Part shown: positions 16,801-23,245 of the stretch, in pieces | Layout: every line of letters starts with the position of its first letter | Numbering within the stretch: position 1 is the stretch's first letter | Assembly (NCBI GenBank): GCA_011055475.1 | Contig: DSDH01000123.1 | Coordinates: forward strand, 1-23,245 | DNA length: 23,245 nucleotides | Source: Phycisphaerales bacterium | GTDB lineage: Bacteria > Planctomycetota > Phycisphaerae > Sedimentisphaerales > Anaerohalosphaeraceae | Direction of reading: 5' to 3' | Notes under the pieces: generated by a model | Databases searched by the model: none | Told to the model about the DNA's origin: nothing | What the model saw: the letters and a program-made list of their open reading frames with translations, nothing else | Made by a program: the position numbers and the translations under genes

Positions 16801-17242
16801 AGGTCAGCGCCTCCAACAGGCCGTTGGCCCGGGAAAGCTGGTCCGGGCGCACCAGTTCCGGGACGATGCCGTACTTGCTGGGCCCGAAGAAAGCGCTTTG
16901 CGTGCACATGAGAAAGAGCACGGAATACACCGCCCAGGGCCGGCCATGTATGAACGCCACGATCCCCAGCAGCATGACCGCCAGCTCGGCGGCCTTGGTC
17001 GAGACCACAATGTCGCGTTTGCTGAAACGGTCCGCCAGCGTTCCGGCCCACGCCGTGAACACCAGGAACGGCGCTACGAACACCATCGCCGCAATGGCCG
17101 CCACACGACCGGCCGACGCCGGCCCCCCCACGCCGATCAGAAACAGAATCAGGAGCATCTGAAAGACGTTGTCGTTCAGCGCTCCGAGGAACTGGGTGAT
17201 ATTGAGCCACCGAAATGACCTGCTCAGTCTGTCGGACGGCAT
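13835..17242 (-). CDS. LplT-PlsC-acyl-ACP synthetase fusion (lysophospholipid uptake and reacylation)
   Basis: A 1135-residue three-part membrane protein. Residues about 1-410 are an MFS transporter of the LplT type with 10-12 helices (QFLGALNDNVFQM, QSAFFGPSKYGIVPE). Residues about 415-600 are a PlsC/LPLAT acyltransferase with catalytic NHVSWVD (H441, D446) and FAEGAITR (513-520). Residues about 635-1125 are an AMP-forming acyl-ACP/CoA synthetase: P-loop SSGSTGRAKG (777-786), GYGATELSP (914-922), YSTGD (1001-1005) and catalytic K1113 in GSGKLD. E. coli LplT (397) plus Aas (719) sum to nearly this length. The expected role is to flip lysophospholipids inward and reacylate them with activated free fatty acid. 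ATG 17242 has GAGGAG seven bases before it. It lies 15 bp after the lysophospholipase-like gene and 11 bp before plsY, so deacylation and reacylation are encoded side by side. Confidence 0.93.
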   Translation of the reverse strand: MPSDRLSRSFRWLNITQFLGALNDNVFQMLLILFLIGVGGPASAGRVAAIAAMVFVAPFLVFTAWAGTLADRFSKRDIVVSTKAAELAVMLLGIVAFIHGRPWAVYSVLFLMCTQSAFFGPSKYGIVPELVRPDQLSRANGLLEALTYLAIVIGAAVGPSLSWMTQRNYALAAGVCAALSAMGLTAALRIERTPTAGSRQRASLFFPVDVMRTLLAVRGRRGLLWAMGGTAMFLLLAAFLKMALLPYGMDPAVLGWEREASGLLFVLAALGIGIGSYLAGRWSGRSVEFGMVPLGLLGLGVCNVVLGLVSGRPILIGAMLVLVGASAGLFIVPLQAFIQWRAPEAIRGRVVAAANWLGWVAIALAAVLFYLAHEVLGLSAQRLCLIAGLLTMLVAVASTVRLLDVFVRFLILLGIRVVYRIRASGLEHVPIEGGALLVSNHVSWVDSFLIGATQQRPVRFMMDRDIFGQSRFQWLLRLMGVILISEKDGPKSLVRAFREARRAMDAGHLVCIFAEGAITRTGTLQRFKSGFERIMRGSRCPIIPVYIGGAWGSLFSWYSGRLMRTWPRRVPYPISIHFGKPLPAETKAFDVRQAVLELSCDYYDSLRCTRRSLGERFVRAARRHWRRQCVGDTTGKRLSYGQTLTAATALAHRIAPMTRDHETVGILLPPSVGGAIANLALSLLGKTAVNLNYTGSVQARRHAKEQCGIRYVLSSRAFLEKARLPDDDPDMVFLEDVIAELRPADKLRAYFAARWMPVRWLCDGRFDPDRPATVIFSSGSTGRAKGVVLTHHNILSNVDAAREVFHVGVEDDLCGILPFFHSFGYTVDLWLVVTSGASVSYIPNPLDARAVGQSVRDNHSTILMAAPTFLLAYTRRVPPGDFASLRRVVTGAEKLCKHVADAFEERFGVRPLEGYGATELSPVVSLNLPDVEYGGVRQVGTKEGTIGQPIPGVAVRVVDLETGEPLGPGQAGVLQVKGPNVMAGYLNKPDRTAAVLRDGWYSTGDVASIDEDGFITITDRLARFSKIGGEMVPHLALEEVCASTVHASEPAVAVTSLAHPTRGGELVVLYVPRHADPEAMFRAVAASDLPNLYKPRRDHYLPVEAIPVLGSGKLDLMALKRLAVEARTAPQSPAE

Positions 17243-17257
17243 GGTCCTGCTCCTCGA

Positions 17258-18340
17258 TCACTCCTCCGCGCCGCTTGGGGAGAGCGGCGTCTCGGCCAGA
17301 TAGCTTACGACCTTTTCGATCGCCTCCGTGCGCAACACGGGCGATTCGTTGAACAGCTCATGCCGCGCCCCTTCGATCATCTGAATCTTCGCCCGCGGCA
17401 GCTTTTCCTGCAAGAACTCCAGGTTATACGAGTAGTCCACCGTCCCATCGGCCGTGCCCTGCACCACCAGCACCGGCTGGTCCACGGACTCCAAGGACTG
17501 TATGGCCTCGTTCCAGTCAAACATCGCCTTGACCCACTCCAGCGGCACGGATTGCCCCTGCAAGGGGTCGCGGTTCAAATTGAACTCCACCCACGCCTGG
17601 TCCGAGCTGGGCGCCGTGCGGGCCCGTGGCACCTGCTCGGCAAACCGTGACAAGAGCTCATAGCCCACCTTCGAGGCGTCCCAGGCCGCACTGCGGACCA
17701 GCGGCGCCGCCAGCACGACCTTATCGAAGAGTCCCGCGGGGCGGGTCAGCAGATGATCCAGCACCGTCGCCCCGCCCGTGCTGAAACCCACCACGTGATA
17801 CGGGCCCGGACACAGGGTCTCGATCAACGTTCGAAAGTCCGCCAAGGTCTGCGAATAGGTGGCGAATCGGTTGATGCTCCCCCGCGGTCCCGTGCTCAGC
17901 CCGTGCCCCGGCAGATCGTACAGGGCCACGGCATAATTCTCCCGGACCAGCGCCTCGATCAGGTGCCGATACTCGCCGCAATGACTCAGATAGCCGTGCA
18001 CCAAGACCACCGTCGCCCGTGGCCGGGACGGCTTGTACACGTGCGTGACCAGGGTGTATCCGGCCGATTCCCACGTGCCGAACAAATGCTCGACGCCCAC
18101 GATCCGCCGCTCCACGTCCAGGCCATAGTACGCAAAATACGTCCGCGTCGCCTCGGGATACGTCCATCCCGCGACCACCTCGATGGGCCGCAACTCGTCT
18201 CGAACCTTCGCCACCACGTCACCCATTCGACCGAAGTCCTGTTCACGGTGGAAGAACGTCCACGCCAGAGCCGCACCCGTGCCCGCGAGGCCCAACAGGA
18301 TCACCAGCCACAGCCATCTGAGTTTTCGTCGCCTGGTCAT
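17258..18340 (-). CDS. Membrane-anchored alpha/beta-hydrolase (lysophospholipase/monoacylglycerol-lipase-like)
   Basis: This 360-residue serine hydrolase belongs to the Hydrolase_4/PldB group. ATG 18340 gives a positively charged start (MTRRRKLRWLW) and one hydrophobic helix (about 10-30), an uncleaved anchor or signal with no lipobox. The catalytic domain (about 90-345) has VLVHGYLSH, the group marker LYDLPGHGLSTGPRG, nucleophile S187 in GFSTGG, D298 in QGTADGTVD and H327 in GARHELF. Its ribosome site is weak (GGCGG); a GTG at 18385 is possible but would place a charged stretch before the helix. The catalytic domain probably faces the periplasm. Between a BadF/HgdB-type protein and an LplT-PlsC-Aas fusion it probably removes acyl chains from (lyso)phospholipids or monoacylglycerol. 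The exact substrate is inferred from the neighbours only. Confidence 0.85.
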   Translation of the reverse strand: MTRRRKLRWLWLVILLGLAGTGAALAWTFFHREQDFGRMGDVVAKVRDELRPIEVVAGWTYPEATRTYFAYYGLDVERRIVGVEHLFGTWESAGYTLVTHVYKPSRPRATVVLVHGYLSHCGEYRHLIEALVRENYAVALYDLPGHGLSTGPRGSINRFATYSQTLADFRTLIETLCPGPYHVVGFSTGGATVLDHLLTRPAGLFDKVVLAAPLVRSAAWDASKVGYELLSRFAEQVPRARTAPSSDQAWVEFNLNRDPLQGQSVPLEWVKAMFDWNEAIQSLESVDQPVLVVQGTADGTVDYSYNLEFLQEKLPRAKIQMIEGARHELFNESPVLRTEAIEKVVSYLAETPLSPSGAEE

Positions 18341-18410
18341 GATCCGCCCGCCGCGAGCCTCTCGGAGGCCGTCGCCGCGTTCCACGCCGTCTTGGTCGAA
18401 CCGCGATCGC

Positions 18411-21400
18411 TCACACCGGCACCGGGGCCCGACGCTGCCGCAACTGATCGACGAACGCCTCCAGTCGCGTCGTCAATGCCGCGTCTTCCTGCCCGTCGAA
18501 ACTCAGGTTCAGAATGGGCATCCCGCCACAGTCGGCGCTGATGCGGGTCGTCTGCGTGCTCACGATCGTGGAGGGCATGCACGTAAACGGCATCACGTTG
18601 ACCGCCCCATCCAAGCCGCGATGGTGGAACTCGACGATCTTGCCGATGCTCAGCACCGCCTCGCCCTCGAACGTGGGGTCCAGGTAGGGCTGGGCCAGAT
18701 GCAGCACGTGCTCGATGGACCCCTCCACCAACGGGCCAAAACGCGCCTCCAACGGACGCGCCAGGGCCTTCTCGATCCGTCGCTGGATAAAACCCTCGGC
18801 CAGGTTGCCCACCAGGGGGCCGACCTGCCGTCGTCGCCGCGCCATGGCCACCCGCGTGAAGTTCGTGTAGTAGATCCACTCGGCCAGCGAGGGCAGTTCG
18901 CAGGCGGCCCCCAGCGCCTCCAGCCGCGCGATGATATTGTTATTGGCGAATGGATGGTTCCGTACGTAGATCTCGCCCACCACGCCCACGCGAGGTTTGT
19001 CGACGTTCAGCCGCTCCAGCGCGGCGAACCGGCCCGCGATACCATCCATGAACTCCACCAGCGCCCGCAGACCCCGGCGCGCCTCGACCAGGCGCACCCA
19101 GCCGTGCAAGGCCTCTTCATACGCGTGACGGACCGCCGCGGCGTCGCGCACAAAGGGACGCAGCCGCAGCAGCACCTTGGTTAACAGGTCCACCCCCACC
19201 GTCGCCGTCCACACGTCTTTCATAAACGTCATCCGCCCGGCGCCGCCGATCGTCTGCCGGAATTCGTTGTAAAAGTGGCTGTCCTGGTTGGGAGCGATCA
19301 TGGGCACGTGCTCCAGGCCGTTCTGCCGCAGGACGAGCCGCTGGAGCAGGTTGTACATCCCGAATCGGCAGGGCCCGGCCGCAGCGGGCATGAAAAACGC
19401 CGCCCGGTCCGGGTCGAAGCCCTCGCTCTGGACCACCTTCATCATCTCGCCGATGACGATCGCACACGGCAGGCACTCCTTGCCCGTCGTAAGGCGTCGG
19501 CCCTCCAGCAGGGTGCTTTCCTCGGCGACGGGCATCACCTGCGCATCCTGACCGTAAGCGCGGAAACACGCGGCCATGCCGTAAGCCGCATCGCCCATAT
19601 AGGGGATATACAGCGTGCGGCCCCGCAGCGACCCGGCGGCACGAGGCATCGGTCGCGCGACCCGCTGGGCGGGATAGTGCTTGAGGCTCTCCAGAAACGC
19701 CTCCAGCCGGGTGATCAAGCCCGCATCGGCCGAGTGCTCATCCAGCTCCAGCAGAAGAGCCGGCTTGTTGTGCATCAGGTCCTTGAAGAACGTCTGGATG
19801 AACGAATCGGGTCCGCAACTGAAGTTCGACAGGTACACCGCGAACAGCCGTGGGTCGTCCCGGATGATCTCGGCGGCCCGCAGAATCTTCTGCCCGTACA
19901 CCCAATAGGTCCGTCCGTGCAGATGCGGGTCGGTCAGAGGGGCCGCCGACAGATCGAGCATGTCCATCGGCATAATCGGCACGCCCAGATCGGCCAGCTT
20001 GCCGGGCAGATCCAGGTTCATCCCGCCGTCGCACCCGTTGTAGGGCCGACTGACCAGCACAAACAAACGCCCGTCCGCAGGGAGCGTCGACAGAATCCGT
20101 CGCCCCTCCTGCACCATCGCTGCCTCGAACGCATCTTGCGCGACCCAGGCCTCGTGCAGGGCCTGGCGCACCTGGCGTTGCGAGGCTCCCACTCGCCGTC
20201 CGAGCGAGGCGAAGCCGCGCCGCACCAGGGTGTCGCCCTCGCCCAGGTATAACGGCACATCGAGGATGCGCGTCGAGCCCAGCGTATCGGCAAACGCCGT
20301 GCGCACCTGGTCGGCGAGTGATTGGACGTAAGGGCACAGATGATTGTGCTTGTTCGCCTCGAACTGCCGCTTCATCGAGCGGATCGCCGGGATGAAGAGC
20401 CAATCCACCCCCTTGTCGAGCAGCTCGGCGACGTGCCCATACGCGACCTTGACCGGGAAGCACGGCTGCGCCGTCACCGCCTCGACGCCCCGACGGATCG
20501 TCTTCTTGCGGGTGGCCTTGCTGAGCACCACCCGGCAGCCCAGTTGCTGGAAGAACCGCGCAAACAACGGCAGCATCTGCCAGCTCGCCAGCGCCCACGG
20601 GATCCCCACGGTCGGTCCGTCCCCCTCGATGACGCCGTCCGTCAGACCCGCGTGCTCCAATAAGGCCCGCTCACGGAACCCGAACGCGTCCACGATCGAC
20701 TTCGGCCGGGCCTTCTTGGCCAGGTTGTACCGATCGCACCGTGAACCGTAATACAGGGGCGGCGAGCCGGGCAGCGTCACCTTCTTGATTTCGCAGTTGT
20801 TCGAGCAGTGCCGACACGTGAACGACTCGACCTCGTATTCGACGTGGGCCAGATTCTCGAAGCGGCGGAACCGGCTCGACGCCGTATCGCCCGTGGCCCG
20901 CCGCTGGGCCATGTGCTCGGCCGCGATGGACGCCGCCCCCAACGCCCCGGTCACCTCGTGATGATCCGGCACCTGGATGGGCTTACCCACCACCTTCTCG
21001 AAGGCGGCCCACACCGCCTTGTTAAAGGCCGTGCCGCCCTGGAAGCAGATATGCTCGCCGATCTTGCGACGACCCACGACGCGGTTGAGGTAGTTTGCCA
21101 CGATGGAATACGCCAGGCCGGCGATCAGGTCTTCCTCGGCCGCGCCCTGTTGCTGATAGCTGATGAGATCCGACTCAATGAAGACTGTGCAGCGCTCGCC
21201 CAGCTTGATGGGCGACGTGCTCGACATGGCCAGCGCGGCGAACTCCTCGTTGATGTTGATCCCCAACCGCTGGGCCTGTTCCTCCAGGAACGATCCGGTG
21301 CCGGCTGCGCACGCGTGGTTCATCTCGAAATCGACGACGACGCCGTTCTCCAGCGAGATGTATTTGCTGTCCTGGCCGCCGATCTCGAAGATCGTATCCA

Positions 21401-22742
21401 CCTCCGGATTGACGATCGCCGCCCCGGCGGCCTGGGCGGTGATTTCGTTGATGACGATATCCGCACCGATGAAATCGCCGGTCAGGTACCGCCCCGAGCC
21501 GGTCGTGGCCGCGCCGCAGATCCGCACGCGGCCGGCCACCTTGGCCGCCACCCGCTCCAGTCCCGTGCGCACCGCGCGCAGCGGATTGCCCGCCGTCATC
21601 AAGTATTCCTTGGCCAGCACCCGCCGCTGCGTGTCCATCACCACGACGTTCGTGCTGATCGAGCCGACGTCCACGCCCAGGTACGCCTCGATGGGCTCGT
21701 TGGCCTCCTCCAGGACCTCACTGTGCACGCGGCTCTGCGGCGGCGGCAGCACCGGCGTCGGCAACGGGGGCCGACGCGGCGCATCGGCCAGTTCCAGGTC
21801 CCGTCGGCCCAGGTATTCATCCAGCCGCGCCGTATCCAGACGCGCCGCCGATGAATCGTCGGCCCGGCCACGCTGCACAAGAACCGCCCCGAGCGCCCCG
21901 GTGTAGAAGTGATCGGCGGGCACGACCAGCTCGCCGGGCTCCAGATCGAGCACCTCCTCGAACGCGCGAACCACCCCTGCGTTCGCCGCCACACCGCCGG
22001 TGAAGATGATCGGCTTGATGAACTGCCGCCCGCAACCCAGGTTGCTCTTGAGTCCCCGCGCCAACGCCAGGCACAACCCCGCGATGATGTCGCACGTGGG
22101 CGTGGCCTGCTGCTGCAAGTGGATCATATCGCTCTTGGCGAACACCGAGCACCGTCCGGCCAGACGCGGCACCGTCTTGCTCTGGAGCGCCAGCCGCCCG
22201 AACTCATCCTCGATCTGCACGCCCAGCCGCTGGGCCTGCTGATCCAAAAAGCTGCCCGTCCCCGCCGCGCAGACCGTATTCAGGGCGAAATCCCGTAGCT
22301 TGAGCCGACCCTGATGCCGCTCCAGGAAGATCAGTTTACTGTCCTGGCCCCCCATTTCGATCAACGTGGCCGCCTCGAGGTCCGGGTACAGATGGGCGAT
22401 CGCGGCCGCCTGGGCGGGCACTTCATTGACAAAGGGAATGCCCAAGAGCTCCCCGACCAGCCGCCCCGCGGCCCCCGTCGCGACCGCCAGCGTAATCTGC
22501 TCCAGCCGAAACACCGACAGCACCCGGTCCAACTGCTCCCGTACCGTCTCCACGGGGCGACCTTCGGTCCGGCGGTAATCCTTCAGCAGGATCGTCCCAT
22601 CCCCGTCCAGTGCCACAACATCGCTGCTGATCGAGCCCACGTCGATCCCGATCGCCACCGATCCGCCGGCCCGTCGCCGAACCGACCCAACCGCCTCCCG
22701 ACCCGCATGACGCGTCGTCGGCCTGCCCGCCGTGGTATCCAT
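18411..22742 (-). CDS. Fused BadF/HgdC activase (x2)-DUF2229-HgdB-type protein; candidate anaerobic plasmalogen/glycerol-ester reductase
   Basis: A 1443-residue iron-sulfur protein related to 2-hydroxyacyl-CoA dehydratase and its activator. Two ASKHA ATPase units lie in tandem: residues about 29-290 (IGIDVGSISSDVV, EMGGQDSKL) and 353-610 (LGVDVGSISTNVV, EIGGQDSKY). Each keeps both cluster cysteines of HgdC-type activators, C158/C198 and C478/C518. A cysteine-rich DUF2229-type segment follows (C643, C646, C650, C669), then an HgdB-like region (SRPYNGCDGG, SNFSCGPDSF, GKECLPC at 1087-1093, CMPSTIV at 1388). The family uses ATP to push a low-potential electron into a [4Fe-4S] protein and is oxygen-sensitive. 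The domain set matches the pls (PlsA/PlsR) proteins tied to plasmalogen formation in Clostridium perfringens. ATG 22742 has AAGGAG eight bases upstream. Domain calls are firm; the ether-lipid role is inferred from its lipid-gene neighbours. Many relatives have unknown substrates. Confidence 0.85.
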   Translation of the reverse strand: MDTTAGRPTTRHAGREAVGSVRRRAGGSVAIGIDVGSISSDVVALDGDGTILLKDYRRTEGRPVETVREQLDRVLSVFRLEQITLAVATGAAGRLVGELLGIPFVNEVPAQAAAIAHLYPDLEAATLIEMGGQDSKLIFLERHQGRLKLRDFALNTVCAAGTGSFLDQQAQRLGVQIEDEFGRLALQSKTVPRLAGRCSVFAKSDMIHLQQQATPTCDIIAGLCLALARGLKSNLGCGRQFIKPIIFTGGVAANAGVVRAFEEVLDLEPGELVVPADHFYTGALGAVLVQRGRADDSSAARLDTARLDEYLGRRDLELADAPRRPPLPTPVLPPPQSRVHSEVLEEANEPIEAYLGVDVGSISTNVVVMDTQRRVLAKEYLMTAGNPLRAVRTGLERVAAKVAGRVRICGAATTGSGRYLTGDFIGADIVINEITAQAAGAAIVNPEVDTIFEIGGQDSKYISLENGVVVDFEMNHACAAGTGSFLEEQAQRLGININEEFAALAMSSTSPIKLGERCTVFIESDLISYQQQGAAEEDLIAGLAYSIVANYLNRVVGRRKIGEHICFQGGTAFNKAVWAAFEKVVGKPIQVPDHHEVTGALGAASIAAEHMAQRRATGDTASSRFRRFENLAHVEYEVESFTCRHCSNNCEIKKVTLPGSPPLYYGSRCDRYNLAKKARPKSIVDAFGFRERALLEHAGLTDGVIEGDGPTVGIPWALASWQMLPLFARFFQQLGCRVVLSKATRKKTIRRGVEAVTAQPCFPVKVAYGHVAELLDKGVDWLFIPAIRSMKRQFEANKHNHLCPYVQSLADQVRTAFADTLGSTRILDVPLYLGEGDTLVRRGFASLGRRVGASQRQVRQALHEAWVAQDAFEAAMVQEGRRILSTLPADGRLFVLVSRPYNGCDGGMNLDLPGKLADLGVPIMPMDMLDLSAAPLTDPHLHGRTYWVYGQKILRAAEIIRDDPRLFAVYLSNFSCGPDSFIQTFFKDLMHNKPALLLELDEHSADAGLITRLEAFLESLKHYPAQRVARPMPRAAGSLRGRTLYIPYMGDAAYGMAACFRAYGQDAQVMPVAEESTLLEGRRLTTGKECLPCAIVIGEMMKVVQSEGFDPDRAAFFMPAAAGPCRFGMYNLLQRLVLRQNGLEHVPMIAPNQDSHFYNEFRQTIGGAGRMTFMKDVWTATVGVDLLTKVLLRLRPFVRDAAAVRHAYEEALHGWVRLVEARRGLRALVEFMDGIAGRFAALERLNVDKPRVGVVGEIYVRNHPFANNNIIARLEALGAACELPSLAEWIYYTNFTRVAMARRRRQVGPLVGNLAEGFIQRRIEKALARPLEARFGPLVEGSIEHVLHLAQPYLDPTFEGEAVLSIGKIVEFHHRGLDGAVNVMPFTCMPSTIVSTQTTRISADCGGMPILNLSFDGQEDAALTTRLEAFVDQLRQRRAPVPV

Positions 22743-22774
22743 ACACGCATCTCCTTGTTACCTTGTGCCCCTCA

Positions 22775-22802
22775 ATCATAGGGATTCGCAGGGTTTCGAC
22801 AA
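22775..22802 (-). promoter_or_regulatory. Probable sigma70-type promoter of the lipid operon
   Basis: On the minus strand, TTGTCG (22797-22802), 16 bases, then TATGAT (22775-22780, five of six consensus bases). It lies in the 116 bp gap between the small membrane protein and the BadF/HgdB-type gene and would give a leader of about 27 nt carrying the AAGGAG site. The downstream genes follow at gaps of 70, 15, 11 and 2 bp with no other good promoter seen, so they may share it. Confidence 0.5.
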
Positions 22803-22858
22803 GCCGATGGCCCGGTTTTTGCCCCGTTTGGGCCCCGCCACCGCCGCGACTCCATGTT

Positions 22859-23245
22859 CTAAGCCAACCAGACGATAAGAAACACCCCGGCCCCGACACA
22901 CAAAGCCCCGCAGCCGGCTGAAAACAACACCGCCAGGACCTTGCCCCAGGGGTTCCGTGCCCGCCGAGCCAATCGCACGCCCCAGAGGCTGCTGCCCCCC
23001 AAGCCCACCAGCAACCCCGCCGGACACAGGAAGAGCGCCGCCAGGAAACTGCCCACATCCACCACGCCCGCCAGAGCAGGGACAAGCGGCCAATGCTGAG
23101 TCATCTGCCTCAAGGCGTAGAACGCGTTGTGCAGGAATACCAAGGCCACGAACGCCGCCGGGCACGCCACGGCCAGGATGGGGTAGGCCCTCCAACGGTC
23201 GTAGATGATGGCCACGATCAGCCCGGCGACCCCGGACAGCGCCAA
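22859..23245 (-). CDS. Small integral membrane protein of unknown function, C-terminal part
   Basis: At least 128 residues, stopping at TAG 22859-22861; the frame is open through the right edge. The TTG at the edge could be a start by chance, but the gene is best treated as cut off. About four hydrophobic segments are visible: around GLIVAIIY, YPILAVACPAAFVALVFL, LVPALAGVVDVGSFLAALF with GLLVGLGG, and VLAVLFSAGCGALCVGAGVF at the end. A short basic loop (GVRLARRARNPWGK) lies before the last helix. I recognise no family motif. It is on the same strand as the lipid operon but ends before a separate promoter, so a functional tie is uncertain. Confidence 0.6.
   Translation of the reverse strand: MALSGVAGLIVAIIYDRWRAYPILAVACPAAFVALVFLHNAFYALRQMTQHWPLVPALAGVVDVGSFLAALFLCPAGLLVGLGGSSLWGVRLARRARNPWGKVLAVLFSAGCGALCVGAGVFLIVWLA

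Noticed and set aside
18357..18369. GCCTC-TCG-GAGGC hairpin between the BadF/HgdB-type gene and the hydrolase gene
   Set aside because: The stem is only 5 bp and no T-run follows on either strand, so it does not qualify as a terminator. It could be chance in GC-rich DNA.
22803..22858. Possible terminator after the small membrane protein (GGCCC/GGGCC with an A-run)
   Set aside because: The stem is 5 bp with a loop of about 16 and no T-run on the minus strand, so evidence is too weak to call.
1..23245. tRNA, rRNA, CRISPR array, insertion sequence, prophage or riboswitch
   Set aside because: The non-coding gaps are all under 200 bp and show no cloverleaf, regular spaced repeat, transposase or terminal inverted repeat.

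Overview
This is a GC-rich bacterial window with thirteen protein-coding genes: eleven complete and one cut off at each edge. All but the first lie on the minus strand. There are no RNA genes, insertion sequences, CRISPR arrays or integration signs, and the genes are tightly packed with strong Shine-Dalgarno sequences. LpxB, a TolC-type lipoprotein, a HlyD/MacB exporter and several exported proteins point to a diderm. The lamin-tail protein, the large secreted propeller-like protein and the anaerobic BadF/HgdB-type metalloenzyme together suggest an anaerobic Planctomycetota (Phycisphaerae/Sedimentisphaerales-like). That placement is inferred from gene content, not from a marker gene.

Layout, left to right. 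(1) Positions 2-409 (+) are the end of a lamin-tail-domain protein, converging on the next unit. (2) Positions 438-8223 (-) are a tripartite efflux operon read in the order TolC-like lipoprotein, HlyD-like adaptor with an unusual disordered tail, MacB/LolD-type ATPase, MacB/FtsX-type permease, then a secreted propeller-like protein of unknown role. A good extended -10 promoter (8273-8301) with a palindrome at the expected start site drives it. (3) Positions 8411-11459 (-) hold lpxB, with its own TATAAT promoter, followed by a secreted esterase made of two tandem copies of the same alpha/beta-hydrolase domain.

(4) Positions 11587-22742 (-) are the most interesting part: a compact five-gene lipid operon. 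In transcription order it encodes a 1443-residue fused BadF/HgdC-HgdB-type protein, a membrane-anchored lysophospholipase/monoacylglycerol-lipase-like hydrolase, a 1135-residue LplT-PlsC-acyl-ACP-synthetase fusion, PlsY, and a fusion of a GNAT N-acyltransferase-like domain with a class V aminotransferase. The first protein has the domain make-up of the anaerobic plasmalogen/glycerol-ester-reductase (PlsA/PlsR) proteins described in Clostridium. Sitting beside acyl-glycerol synthesis and deacylation/reacylation genes, it suggests a locus that makes ether or vinyl-ether phospholipids and remodels their acyl chains. The GNAT-aminotransferase fusion may add an amino-lipid branch. (5) Positions 22859-23245 (-) are the end of a small membrane protein of unknown function.

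The ether-lipid reading is an inference from domain content and gene order. The individual domain assignments are well supported by visible motifs.
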